Assembly: GCF_018812025.1 (NCBI RefSeq)
Contig: NC_063045.1
Span: 50,325,629 to 50,389,628 of the forward strand
DNA length: 64,000 nt
Reading direction: 5' to 3'
From: Megalobrama amblycephala
Lineage: Eukaryota; Chordata; Actinopteri; Cypriniformes; Xenocyprididae
Below the pieces are notes generated by a model. That model was not told the DNA's origin and searched no databases. It was given only the letters and a program-made list of their open reading frames with translations. How positions within the stretch are numbered: position 1 is the stretch's first letter; the number at the start of each line of letters is the position of its first letter. This document shows positions 40,053 to 52,151 of this stretch, in pieces. The translations under genes were made by a program, and so were the position numbers.

Positions 40053-40656
40053 AGGTGCTAAAGAGGATCTTTTCGTCGACTGAGAAACCAAAGACTGTTA
40101 CTGAGTTTTTGAAATGAGCGCATGCGTAAGAACAACCCCCCTCCTTCACAGCTCATTTCGAAGGAACGCCTCCCAAAACTCATGCACGAGTATTGGAACA
40201 CGAGTGTTTACCACCGGCATTCGCTGTGTCGTGTTAGTGGATTCATTATGTCGGACTCACCGCAGGTAACTCATAATCTGCAGTTGTTACTCCTGTCTCC
40301 TTACAAAAACATTGCATGCAGCGCCTGTAGAGTGTGGAAAGTTACTGGAGCGCGCAGCCGAGCTCGTCTCTCACAAGGAACGTCACGGCAGTGATTGACA
40401 AGCCAGAGGGCCAATTCGCGCACGTCTTTCACAAGGAACGTAATGGCAGTGATTGACAAACCAGAGGGCCAATCGTTTACGCGATGATCGCGTAAACGAT
40501 TGGCTGATGTTTTTAGGGCCCTACCTCGTGCACAGATGATGTATATTAATATTATTCCTTTCAGTGCACCTAATAAATAGTCTTTTATCAGTTAGTAAAG
40601 ACAGTTTCAAGTAATATTGCAAAAATGTATAAAACAAAACATCCTCTTTAGCACCT
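40053..40656. mobile_element. TTAA-flanked element with internal duplication and palindrome
   Basis: The ends read AGGTGCTAAAGAGGAT and the perfect inverse ATCCTCTTTAGCACCT. TTAA lies on both sides (40049-40052 and 40657-40660). The interior holds two near-identical tandem units of about 55 bp ('ctcacaaggaacgt.a.ggcagtgattgacaa.ccagagggccaat', 40369-40424 and 40427-40474). A perfect 17-bp-arm hairpin follows (gccaatcgtttacgcga / tcgcgtaaacgattggc, 40467-40504). Confidence 0.88.
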
Positions 40657-40660
40657 TTAA

Positions 40661-43589
40661 TTAATTAAATCTATCGACACTCCCGGTTTGAAAATAAGCA
40701 GTGTTTTCATAATTGCAGCAGAAATACTGGAAATGTATAGCCTCTAGAGTCTATAGGGAAGGGGTAAAGGTGTAGAGCTCACACTCGAAGAGGGAAATTG
40801 CAATTTGGTGCAGTGATATTTATAAGATAGTCTGCGATCATTTTCTGACAGTATCAGAAAATTAGCATGATCATCTCACAGTGTGTTTGCTACTATGACC
40901 TACGTCTGCTGACTAGCCAATAAAACTGCAACATGAAATGGCGTATTGATCGATGCGCCATGGCGCTAAAACTTGAAACTACTTGCCTTAAGCTCCATTT
41001 GCAAAAGTTGGCCTCTTTTTCCCATCCATGGCCGCGTCTATATTCTCCTCTTTCGCTTCCTCCTCTTTTTTCAGCGCACATAAAAACCAAATTGTGATTC
41101 ATCTTGCTCTGTTTACCACTAGCACATACTGATGGCATTTTATTCTTTTGTATTCTTTTTATTCTCTCTACATACATGCCGTACCCAAGTTTATTAGATC
41201 TATGTCGTACAGTGTGATTTGTAATAATTTTATAGGATTGCTGTCTGTAGCAGGCATAACAGAAAATTGTCATCATATCATTATTATTAACAGGTATTAC
41301 TGTTACCTAGCTAAAAAACAAAAACATTGCCGCTACGCACTAAGGACACAAGACACACTAAGGATTTTTTAGATCAGATATATTTTATAAATAAATAAAT
41401 AAAGATATTGCTTTTGATGTTTTTGACCTATGTAACCTTACAATAATAATTTGTATTGTGATTATAGTTTTAGGGGGGCTGAGATGACAGTCAGGGGGAC
41501 TGAAGCCCCCCTAAAAAAGGTAGAACCGCCCCTGGATAATCAAGTAAATCTTTAAATATTACTAACAATATAAAAGTCATTGTTATGTTTACTTTATAAA
41601 AATCCTTAGATTTCACAGCAAAAAGGCCTGTGCACCACGACCTGAAGGTGAACATTTTTATAATTTTAGAATTATACTATAAGGTCTTTTAGTTTCTAAA
41701 AAAGTATAAACTATTATTCAGACAATAGAACGCATGGAGTAGATTGTAATAGGTTTGTCAGCAAAGTTTTGATCCTGTTGACAATTTAGAGGCCTTACAA
41801 ATTTGTGTATCAAGTATGATATAGTAGGCTAGTTAAAGCTTTGTTCCAAAACCTGATGAGCTGCCTACCTAGGCAGCATTATAATGTACATTTGTTTACT
41901 AATATACAATAGTGTATACGTATACTTCGTTAATAAAACAATCCCAGAAAGCTGAGTATGTTCATTCGAAAAATGTGAAAAGTAATGAAAGGTGCATGTT
42001 GTTAAAAAATAAATTTTTACCCAATATTTGTGTGTTTTATATTTTATGCCTATTGGAGGATAGCTCTATCAAACCCTGTTGGAATACATTGTGATTCACA
42101 TGAAGCCACCTATGTAGACCATTCCAAATCAGTCAATTATGAGATTCCATTTCATAGTATGTGTTACAAGAAAATGCTATTTCATCTTTCTACTTTAAAA
42201 TTGCACATTTATTTCATACTTGCTGTTTCTTTGTAATTAATTGTGCGAAAATAGTTTCTAAACCTTTTTTTTTTTTTCAGTGTATGTAGGCAGCAAGACA
42301 GTTTGGTTTTTATTTTGAATCACAACTAAAGAGGTAGATAAATGCAGGAGGAAACATCATGAATTGAGCACATGACAGAACAGGTGATAGGATTGAATGA
42401 AAGAACACAGAGGGGGAAAGCAGTGTTGAATCAGACACTAACACAGAGCGATAAGTACTCAGCACGAAGCGCAGAGCGCACGCACACAGACATGTTAACA
42501 ACACCGCTTGACCTTCAATCGGTTGAGGAAGGTTTTGTCTGTCTCCTGCAAACTCCAAAATAACAATCTGTTTTTTTTGTGTGTGTTTTTTTTCCTGTTA
42601 TTGCAGTGATGTAATTTGGCCATGTCCAGAAACAGCCAGCCATTTATGAACAACCTAAAACACTCATTATTTTTTTGTTCTGCTTCACCATATTTGTTCA
42701 GCCCTTAGGAAAGATAAATCACAAATAAGACCTCTTTAACCACTCAATTGTTTCTTCTAAACGGCAATGAGATTAAATGGAGGTTAAAAAGAGTCTCTTC
42801 CTCCATTACATCAGAATGATGTAATGAGAAATATCCCACTATTCTTGCTTGTTTCATTAAAAGAATCTCCTCCATTCCACATGCCTCTTGCGCACACCCT
42901 TCACGTTCACCGAGGATAATTTAATTTGATTCTCATTTCTCTGCCTGCATCTCAGTGATGAAATATTAATATCGTGGCAGATGACTGTGGATGTGCTGTT
43001 TTTTAGTCAAAGCGCTGTACTTCCATCTACAATACAAGATTGACCATGACATCTAGAATCCAGCAACATGCTGTTAAGACAGTTTAATTGCTTTTTCCCC
43101 TTTTTTCCCTTGCTGTTCTCAATTTAAAGCCTACTGTGGACTTGTGTTGGAGTACATGTGAGATTATGATTATGAGCTACTTTAAGCACCAATCTGTCTT
43201 TGATAGAACTTCTAATATCCTAATACAAGTGAACAAGCAAGTGAAGATGGAGTTCTGGGAAAAGAAATACTATGATGGATTGCTCCAGTAGAGCAGGTGT
43301 TCACTCTGAGTTTAGCCTATAAACATGCTCTGTGTATGTGTGTGTGTTCTGTGCTCCCAAAATGCAAATCTCTAAAGTAGATTAGATTCACTGACCCTTT
43401 TTTTCACTGAGAACTTAAGAAAAGTCATTATTACAATATTATGGGTGCTGTAAACTTAAAATGTTTGATATGGTTGAACTGGGATTTAACGTATACTTTG
43501 TTGTTTTAGATTCACACACATAATCTTTGATTTTATCTGAGTTGTGAGAGGGGTAGATGGGTAACAAAACTAGTGTTAAAATGTATTGC
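40661..43589. other. dlg2 intron sequence without recognisable genes
   Basis: Unique AT-rich DNA with short T-runs (42268-42279). The minus-strand frame 40893-41276 (127 codons) has no recognisable domain, no splice sites that extend it, and ordinary intronic composition. Confidence 0.5.
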
Positions 43590-43900
43590 TGTGATTAGAG
43601 GTATTGGAGGCCTGCATGATCCATCCATCACAATTTCATGGCAATTCATAACTATCTTATGTTTTGCCGAATTGGTGGCTAATTTGTTTGAATTTGTACA
43701 ATTGCAGTCGTATGTTTTTGTATGATCTGCTTGCGCCCCAGTGAAGGTTATGTTTAGGGAAGGGGTTGGGTGGACCCTCATTTTTTTCTAAAAAATTATA
43801 CATTTTTGTATGATTCACATCGATCATAGTAATACGAAATTGCCACCTCGTAAAATAGCTATGTTTTCCTGTGAGATTATGTTGATTCATTGGATTGAGT
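43590..43900. repeat. Probable interspersed repeat with 'ccacctcgtaaaat' motif
   Basis: Blocks such as 'gaattggtggctaatttgt', 'tacgaaattgccacctcgtaaaatagctatg' and 'ctgtgagattatgttg' resemble a common fish repeat in inverted half-sites. The boundaries are not defined. Frames here are shadows. Confidence 0.35.
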
Positions 43901-44519
43901 TGCCATTGTGGAGATATAAAGACTCCATACTTCCCCAGAGAAAAGAGAAAAAAAAAAGGTGTGCTGCAGTAAACCCAGCAGGAAAGGACCAAATCAAGCT
44001 CATTATGCATTTATTCATGGGATACATTTATCCTGCGCACACATATTCAGTCACCCAGTACAGTGTCATCTGTTCACTTTATTAAAAGGAACCTCAGTTG
44101 CTTTAGTGTGCAGATTTGCCTCAGGTTGAATGCTACGTGGACTTTGTGCTGTTTATCAAGGAAGCGATTAGGCTAGTTGAAAAATCGAGCTTAAAAGACA
44201 GATTTTTCTTAGGAGTCATGAAAGAAATGAGAAATAACACTTTTATGTGTTGATACTTCTGAAAGATGTTGAAGAAAAACAAGAGTGTGTGAAGCTGCCA
44301 GACATTATATATAAAAGAGAGCAGTAGACCTTAGTCAGAGATGATGAAATATTTTAATTTGATGTGAACAAAATGTTATAATGTCTTAATTGTAAAAATG
44401 TAATTGTGAAAATTAGGTATGATGTAGACTATAATCTATTGCTATAAAGATGCACAGTTGTGCATAAGATACATAGTTTTAGTCAAAATCTAAGCCAGCG
44501 TTTATATTATACATTATTA

Positions 44520-45150
44520 TATTACCGTTCTAAATTTTGGGGTCCGCAATTTTTTTTTTTAATTTTTTTTTTAAGAAATGAATACTTTGTTTTTTCAGCA
44601 AGGATGCATTACACTGTCCATTTATGTTAAAAAAGATTTCCTTTGAATGTTCATCAAAGAATCCTGAAAAACTGTATTACGATTTCCACAAAACAATTAA
44701 GCAGCTTCAATTTTCAACGTTGATAAAAGTGTCTCTTGAGCACCAAATCAACATACAATGAAAAACATAATTGTAAAAACAATTTTCACTCAGAAATTGT
44801 TAGTAAATTTCACAATTTAAAAAAAACAATAAAGTAACACATTGAAATAAACATTAAATGTTAAAGAAGAAAGACTGAAATATTGTTTTACTAAAAAAGT
44901 GAAAATAGTATTTTTAGTAAATAGTAATAGTAAAACGCACTCCAGTAATCATTGTTTTATTTACAACTTATGATTTTGAATGATTTCAATGTGACACTGA
45001 AGACTGGAGTAATGGCTGCTGAAAATAGCTTCGCCATCACAGGAATAAATTACATTTTAAAATATATTAAAATAAAAAACGTGTTAAATTGTAATAATAT
45101 TACTGAATTTATTAATGTTTTTGTGATTACATAAATGCATCCCAAAAAGT
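44520..45150 (-). repeat. Interspersed repeat family B, copy 6
   Basis: Reverse copy with 'ttcagcaaggatgcattac', 'cacaaaacaattaagcagcttc' and 'gtgacactgaagactggagtaatgg' to 'gccatcacaggaataaattacatttt'. An AT-rich insertion or divergence at 44790-44960 lengthens it. Confidence 0.7.
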
Positions 45151-45243
45151 ATTAATTATCTCATGTCAGTATTTGCATGTATTATGTATTTTGTGTGCTT
45201 TTTAGACTATTGCATATATAGCTTAGCAACATGTTAATGTTAA

Positions 45244-46091
45244 AGGGTTAGTTCACACAAAAATGAAAATTCTGTCATTAATTACTCACCCTCATGTCGT
45301 TCCAAACCCATAAGACCTTCGTTCATCTTCGGAACACAAATTAAGATATTTTTGATAAAATCCGATGGCTCAGTGATTCCTCCATTGACAGCAAGATAAT
45401 TAATACTTTCAAATGCCCAGAAAGGTACTGAAGACATATTTAAAACAGTTCATGTGACTACAGTGGTTCAACCTTAATGTTATGAAGTGACAAGAATACT
45501 TTTTGTATGACTTTATTCAACAATATATAGTAATGGCCGATTTCAAAACACCGCTTCATGAAGCTTTGAAGCTTTTCAAATCATTTGTTTCAAATCAGTG
45601 GTTCGGAGCGTGCGTCAAACTGCCAAAGTCACGTGATTTCAGTAAACAAGGCTTCGTTACATCATAAGTGTTTCGAAATGTTTTGAAATTTCAATTGTTC
45701 ATGTGACACTGGCAGTTTGATACATGCTCCAAACCACTGATTCGAAACAAAAGATTTGTAAAGCTTCAAAGCTTCATGAAGTAGTGTTTTGAAATCGCCC
45801 ATCACAGATATTGTTGAATAAAGTCGTTATTTTGTTTTTTGGTGCACAAAAAGTATTCTCGTTGCTTCATAACAGTAAGTTTGAACCACTGTAGTCACAT
45901 GAACTGTTTTAAATATGGGCATTTGAAAGTGTTAATTATCTTGCTGTCAATGGGGACCTCACTGAGCCATTGGATTTCATCAAAAATATCTTAATTTGTG
46001 TTCCGAAGATTAACGAAGGTCTTACAGGTGTGGAACAACATGAAGGTGAGTAATTAATGACAGAATTTTCACTTTTGGGTGAACTAATCCT
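45244..46091. mobile_element. Long palindromic TTAA element (family C, copy 1)
   Basis: The ends read AGGGTTAGTTCACACAAAAATG and the inverse (TTTTGGGTGAACTAATCCT). TTAA flanks both (45240-45243 and 46092-46095). Almost the whole 848 bp folds back: blocks such as 'cttcgttcatcttcggaacacaaattaagatatttttgat' at the left recur inverted at the right. Related copies are at 47769, 56038 and 58399. Confidence 0.88.
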
Positions 46092-46095
46092 TTAA

Positions 46096-47399
46096 ACTCT
46101 ATGTAAAACCAGTCTTTTCTGTAGTTCCATGATGATTAGCATGCTGCCTTAGAAAGTACAGTAGCTGTCTATGTAGGCAATAGACGAAAAGGCAGCTCGC
46201 TAATTTGGACACATATACTACATTTTACCTGCTGTTGCCTAGTTTAAGACCTGGCGAGAAATCTGGTTAAGTACTGTTAATTATGAAGCCTCCTCTGTGC
46301 TTGCTTTGTAACTGTAGTGGGAACAGAGCTCAGTTAGAATTAGCGCTAAAGTTAATCAAGGGGGGCGACAGGATTAATACAGCATTATTGAGAGCATGCT
46401 CTCTGTGAAGCTGTTAAATAACATCCGCCTAGCTTCAGCAAAATGACCCCTTCTGCCTACTTTTAACAGCATCTTTGTTTCCATTAGCTGTCAGGAATAA
46501 CTGTGGTTAGTTCATAGTGCTAATTAGTCCACGTGGGTGTGTATTGAGGAAACCGAGTCCTATTATGTCGCAGCCTGAGGGATATTTTGTGTTTAATCAC
46601 CGCGATGGGCGTAAAAAATATGCCATCCCATCAGCCAGAACTCTAAAGGGAAAGCTTCTGCTTGAAAGTGCCCAGTTCCTGCATTGTAGTCAAACAGTCG
46701 TTATGGAAACATGACCCGCTCTGTGTCGTTTGCACAAGCTGCGTGGATGAACGCATTCAAGCGCGTCGTACATTCGCGAGTTTGTGTGTTGCCACATTTG
46801 CAGTGACTCACCAGTTTAATGTGAGCTTTTACGCCCCGGATGCTGCGTGAACTCCCCTCCCACCGTCCCCCTCTGCAGCTGCACTCTCCCGCGGTCCCCA
46901 GCGTCTCACATTTGCAACACCATGCAGCTCAGAATGCTAATGCCACTCAAAACCCAGTAATTGGGTCATTTCTTCAGGGGGAGGATGGAAAAGCCATGTT
47001 TGTCTTGACCTAAAGAAAAGTTCTCCAAACTTAATGACCAAATGAAGTGTCTTAAGTCGGCTGATAAGGAGTGTTGTTCTGTCCTGATGAACGCTGCTGT
47101 TGATGATGATCTCGTTTACTCAGTCTTATTGGTTTCTCATGCATATCTATCAATTATCACATCCATCAATTATCTCCCTGATTGTGTTTGTAACTGTATT
47201 CCGCTCCATGCGCTTTGAGAGCGGTGGATGCAGGGTGTTCTGAAGAGCTCTCGCTGATGAAACTGTGGAGAAGCGACTCGGCTACCACTGCTCTGATTCG
47301 TTAGCGTCAAACAGAGGCACTTGTGTGCACAGGGAATAAGTAACATTCTGGCTCTGACAATAAACAAAATGATGTGATATGTGATGGGAAAAGAGAGAA
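46096..47399. other. dlg2 intron, mostly unique sequence
   Basis: No supported gene. 46290-46930 is of balanced composition and free of recognisable repeats. It may be conserved non-coding DNA, untestable here. Confidence 0.4.
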
Positions 47400-47415
47400 G
47401 AGCGAGCTTGGCAAA

Positions 47416-47490
47416 AGGTGGACTCGAACCTGGATCAGTCTCATCACAAGTCAGTTGTACACACCTTGCCCGCTACTGTCTACGCCACAG
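47416..47490 (-). repeat. tRNA-derived SINE head
   Basis: On the minus strand a perfect RNA polymerase III B box (GGTTCGAGTCC, 47420-47430) lies about 40 nt downstream of an A-box-like stretch (47465-47480). The segment before the B box (acttgtgatgag) recurs in the tRNA-like sequence at 62970-63025, so the two share a source. The cloverleaf pairing is degraded and I do not call it a functional tRNA gene. Confidence 0.55.
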
Positions 47491-47768
47491 AAGCTATTAA
47501 ATCACGCACGTCTTTTTTAACCTTGTATGACATTGGTGGGCGGAGCTAGTGTAAATTTGCACTTAGTAATAGACACTCCGAATAATCTTGCTTTTATTAA
47601 AATTAATTTCAGAAAGGGGCTTGGCTTGACCCTGCTTTCTTGGGTTTGATATACCTCCCATTCTGAAACGGAAAACCCAAAGTTTCCCTCATTTCAGGGT
47701 TAACGTACTCAGAGTTTTCACATAACCTCTGAAACGGGTCCCAGATGTACTGTTTTGACCGATATTAA

Positions 47769-48331
47769 AGGGTTAGTTCACACAAAAATGAAAATTCTGA
47801 CATTATTTACTCACTCTCATGTCATTCCAAACTCATAAGTCTTTCGTTCATCTTCGGAACGCAAACAAAGCTCTTTTTGATTAAATCTGAGAGCTTTCTG
47901 TCCCTCCATAGACAGCTACGCAACTACCACTTTGACGCTTCAAAAAGTTCATGAAGAGATATGAATTGAGCGGTTTAGTCCAAATTTTCTGTAGAGACTC
48001 GCTTTACATGATGAACAGATTGAATTTAGGCTTTTATTCACATACATTGTAGTCATGTAGACTTTGATCAGTGAACATAAACTAAAGCATCAACCGAAAC
48101 TGCTTGACGCACAAGAAAAAAACTCTTGCTGAAGCTCAAACATGCTGCGTAACACACGAGAATGAACCTCATTGGTTCACGCACGTCAAGCGAACATGCT
48201 TGAGCTTCCATTTACCACAACTGATGTGCGAGTTGATGAATATTTATGTGAATAAAAGCATAAATTCAATCTGTCCATCATATAAAGCAATGAGCTAAAG
48301 CAACCAATGTATTTAGTTAACAAATGGAACC
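47769..48331. mobile_element. TTAA element family C, copy 2, degraded right end
   Basis: The left end is AGGGTTAGTTCACACAAAAATG after TTAA (47765-47768). The interior palindrome is clear ('gatgaacagattgaatttaggcttttattcacat' against 'gtgaataaaagcataaattcaatctgtccatc'). The right terminal repeat is not recognisable; a TTAA at 48332-48335 may mark the end. Confidence 0.65.
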
Positions 48332-48335
48332 TTAA

Positions 48336-49825
48336 AACTATAAAGTGTTTCCATTTTATTTTATTTTAAATGTTTATTTAATGCCTATATCTGTGTGCTC
48401 TCTGTCTTTTATTGAACCACTAATTTTAGCATAATTTTAGGGTAAAGTGACAAATTTGTGCCCCATCCAAAATTCTAAGTAATTCATCCAGGTGCCGACT
48501 CTGGACCAGCTGACCAAATATGCTACCACATCTTCCTGCATGACTGAAGAGCGTCAGCCAGAATTCAACAAATGAATCCATTTGAAAAATGTTGTGGAGT
48601 GAGATACTGCCTTTAGCTCTGCGCTTTTGACATCTGTTTGGTCCTCATGTTTAAGAGCAGGTGTAGTCTAGAGGCTTCCAACTGATGCTGTAAATGAAAG
48701 GTCATGTCGTTCTGAGGAGAGCAGTGAGACCGTTTTCTCTCTCTCTCTCTCTTTCTCTCTGTTGAACAGCTGAGGTGGCTGAGGCATAAACATGCTTGTT
48801 CACTGGGTTTCAATTAGCCATGAATGACTGTTTCTCTTTCTCCAGCTGTCTGAAATACTTCCCTCAGTTAAAAAAAAAAAAAAAAAAAAAAAAGTCAAAA
48901 TGTGAAACATGGACATTCACTGTAAATGCCAAGGCTGCCTTATTATCGAGGCACTTCATAAAATGTCCTTGTTCACAACAAGCTCTATGGGACAGTACCT
49001 GTGAAATGATGTTGGTTATCACAGAAAATAATTTTATATCATTCTTTAGTTGTTAAAACATAACACATGTGTTCAAACAGTAATGAATTTAATAAATAAA
49101 AATGTACGCTTTCCTGCTATAGTTATATTAAATTGTAATAATATTTCACAATTGATGCAGTGCATGCAGACGAGCAATGATTGTCAGAGATCAAATTTGA
49201 ATAAGAAATAAGAAATTATATTCAAATGTAGCAAATTTGTTTCAAGACAAGTAAATTTAAGTATTAATATGCAAAGTATTGTATCTAACAGATGAAGTTT
49301 GTGAATATCAGAGTACAGAGAAGGAAAGGCCCAAAAGAAGAAAGTTATTTGCAGAATGCAAGGAGAGGAAAAAGTGAAGAAGCAGCAGAAGAAGCCGCGA
49401 GTATTCTGAAACTAAACATTTATATGCTGTGCCTACGTAACAGGAAGGGACTAGGGAAAGTATCTATTGAAGTTCTTTGTACTTCTCTTGCAACCAGTTA
49501 ATGATGTACTCAAGACAAAATGTACCCAAGCAGGTCTGATTAGGTCACCATGGTCCATGTAAGACACATTGAATAACTTAATAGGCAATTTTGGGTTTAA
49601 CACCTTTAAGACCTGTAAGAGAATATCCCAGATATTGCATTATCTCATGTCTGCAGAGACATAATTTGATACCAAGGTACATCATGTAATCAATTCTGAT
49701 GGAAAACACACCCGGTCACCTCAATCTTACAGCACAGAAGAGGCACAAAAGATCTTACATTTGAGAATAAACAAACATATCTGAGTTTATGGTAAAATAT
49801 ATGTAAATGACTAAAGAAATCAATA
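48336..49825. other. dlg2 intron sequence without recognisable genes
   Basis: A CT run at about 48737-48760 and a poly-A at 48870-48892. The short basic frame 49292-49501 (KRKGPKEESY type) lies in an A-rich stretch and has no domain I can name. Confidence 0.5.
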
Positions 49826-50397
49826 GCTATGTTTCCATCCAAAGTTGCAAATTTAACTTATGCATAATAAAGCGAATAAAACACCGTTTCCATCCAGAGA
49901 GTCGAAGAGAGCAAAATTGTCACTTCCTGATAAACTGGCTCTTAATATCACTAAAAAAAGTAGGAGAAGCCACTGTATATAATCATTTTATACAGGCAAA
50001 ACACAATAAACATGGTCATGTTATCTTGCTTTCGGAGGCGGATGCCTGCTGTTTAGCAACGCGGTCGTGTAAGACAGTTATGAAAAGCATTTCAGAATGA
50101 CCAAAACAGCGTTTCAGATACTGTGCAACGAGATCTGTCCACTGGTTATTCCAGTTATGCCGTTCCATCGCGCATTGTCACGACTTTTTTATGTGCATAG
50201 AGGAATTTATTCAGTAAATGTTTTTCCATCATAGTTCATGCACGCTTTCTTATCAGATAGAAAATATATCTGACTCAATTAAGAGCATAAGATACTTGGC
50301 ACTTTTTTAGAATTTGTGCACATTTTTGCCATTTCCATCTAGCATTTTTTATGTGATATCCCAAAATGCGCATAAAATAGGTGGATGGAAACATAGC
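49826..50397. mobile_element. TA-flanked MITE
   Basis: The ends read GCTATGTTTCCATCCAAA and the inverse of GCTATGTTTCCATCCACC. They are bounded by TA (49824-49825 and 50398-50399). A second inner 'gtttccatcca' occurs near 49886. 572 bp, non-coding. TA targeting suggests a Tc1/mariner-type source. Confidence 0.8.
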
Positions 50398-50594
50398 TAC
50401 TAACATGTAAAAGAATAATCATGCAACACAAGGAATATAAGGATTAATGAGGATTAAAGGAATACATGGCTATCCATGACTAAATTCATAAAGAAAAGGA
50501 AACATTAATAAAATAAATGAATAAAATACATCAATAAAATTGAATTGAATTAAAATGAAATAAATTTGAATATAAAAAGAATCAAATACATTAA

Positions 50595-50707
50595 CAATAT
50601 TACAATTTTACTGTATTTTTGATGAAATATGCTGCCTTGGTAAGCATTAGAAATTTCTTCCAAAAACATAAAAAAGTCCTATCTCAAACTTTTGAATATT
50701 AGTGTGT
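50595..50707 (-). repeat. Fragment of repeat family B
   Basis: 'actgtatttttgatgaaatatgctgccttggtaagcattagaa' followed by 'caaacttttgaatattagtgtgta' matches one end of the family. Confidence 0.6.
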
Positions 50708-50883
50708 ATATTAATATTAATATAACAAATAATATATCACATACAAATCATATTATTATTATTACAAAATATAGCCAATTAAGCAAAAAATATATGTATT
50801 TTTTATAATAATTATAATTTTTTTTTTTAATTATTATTATTTTTCAGCTTTTAAAATGGTTCATCTGACATCGTCTTTCTTAA

Positions 50884-51356
50884 GGGGCCGTTCACATATC
50901 ACGCCTTTTGCGTGCTCAACTTCGTTATTTCAAATGTAGGCGCGTGGCAAGTGCGCTCATAATGGAAGCAACGCGGTTGCGACGCACATGCGGTGTGTTT
51001 TCAAGGCGCAGCAAGATTAAAAATTCTCAACTTTTTCAGAATGCCGCAAGTGCAACGCAGGTCATGTGACAAGAACCAACCGATCAGCTACGGCCTTTTC
51101 TATAACAAAACAGCTGATCTTAGCTGTACAGGGTGGTTTTTATTTCTCATCTCCATAAATATATCTAGTAGTAGAGCTAATGCAAGAGGTAGAAATCAAT
51201 TTATCCTTCGCTGAAACTTCCTAGTCGTAGTAGAGAGCGCAGTTCATGGTTGCATATCAATGACAGATGCCACGGGAGCGGAAATGCTTTGGAAAGAAGG
51301 AGAAAGTGCCGCGACGCTTTCCAAACGTTTTTAGACGCGACATGTGAACAACCCCT
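50884..51356. mobile_element. Inverted-repeat element with 'ggggccgttcacat' ends
   Basis: The left end 'ggggccgttcacatatcacgcc' pairs with the right end 'acgcgacatgtgaacaacccct'. The interior is GC-rich with many GCG/CGC words, unlike the flanks. The target-site duplication is not clear (TTAAG against TAAAG). Confidence 0.6.
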
Positions 51357-51630
51357 AAAGTGGCATTTTACTAACCTGACCGCAGACAGGTCCTTGAAGC
51401 AGTCAAATGTGGAGCATGTTTGTTGTATATGCTCAAATTATGTATGTGAGAGCAGCATGCCGGTTTTCAAAAGCTCTTTAGAGTGTCATGCGGCCATTAC
51501 TTTAGATTCACTTATTAAAGAATAATTGAGATGAACGTCTCCAATCAAGCACAAACATGACCCTCATTTGAAATTGATCTTGAAATTGGATTAGTTGTCT
51601 TTCAGTGCCATTTTTAGCTGTGCGTTCAGT

Positions 51631-51702
51631 ATGAATTCATCTCTAAAGGGCTGCTCGAGCCAGCATATCTGCCCCAAAGGCCTGGTCCCATTGTACAAGC
51701 AG
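51631..51702 (+). CDS. dlg2: Candidate short alternative dlg2 first exon (24 codons)
   Basis: An ATG with A at -3 opens 24 sense codons (MNSSLKGCSSQHICPKGLVP, then LYKQ) ending at AAGCAG|GTAAAT. The end phase is 0, which matches the exon at 52101 only 400 bp downstream, so the product would begin just before PDZ1. The frame is closed upstream by TAG at 51592-51594. The pyrimidine-AG signals just upstream do not give a phase-0 internal exon, which favours a first exon if it is used at all. The surrounding sequence is unique and less AT-rich than average. A chance combination is quite possible. Confidence 0.3.
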
Positions 51703-52100
51703 GTAAATGATTATGGATTTTAGTGTCCGGACTCAGATTTAGACAATTACGGCTGACGCGTTGAGCTGAATAGATATGAGGCTCAATGTCTGCTGAAGAT
51801 GTATGAAAGCCCCGTTCCTGTTTCAGCCAAGGAGAATGAGTTGAATGCTGAGTTTATTTGACTTATCCTTTCAGGATAATGTATGTAGCAATGGCAGTGG
51901 GTTTAATTTAGTCCTTCAGCTATCACGTAATGTTTTGAACTCTTATGAACCTCTTTCCACATAATTTGCCTGCTGCAGTTTTAGGGTGTGATTGTGTCAT
52001 CACAGTTAGATATTTAATGTGACGGTTAAATGATTAATGCCCTTTTTGAATTGCATCTGCAAACACATCTAATGGGATTTTATTTTTTTCCCTCCAATAG

Positions 52101-52151
52101 GTAAATGGGACAGAAATTGAATATGAATTTGAAGAGATTACATTAGAGCGG
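52101..52151 (+). CDS. dlg2: dlg2 exon: start of PDZ1 (17 codons)
   Basis: A 51-bp exon with acceptor ttttttccctccaatag and strong donor gtaagt, phase 0 at both ends. It encodes VNGTEIEYEFEEITLER, the first strand of PDZ1, which directly precedes the GLGF carboxylate-binding loop of the next exon. EIEYEFEEITLER matches what I recall for DLG2; DLG4 and DLG1 differ in the first residues. PDZ1 of PSD-93 binds C-terminal peptides of NMDA receptor NR2 subunits and Kv1 channels (family knowledge). Confidence 0.96.

Noticed and set aside
40893..41276. 127-residue minus-strand frame in the intron
   Set aside because: No recognisable motif, ordinary intronic composition, no partner exons.
47416..47490. 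Functional tRNA gene
   Set aside because: Internal promoter boxes are present but the cloverleaf stems do not pair fully; a SINE head is more likely.
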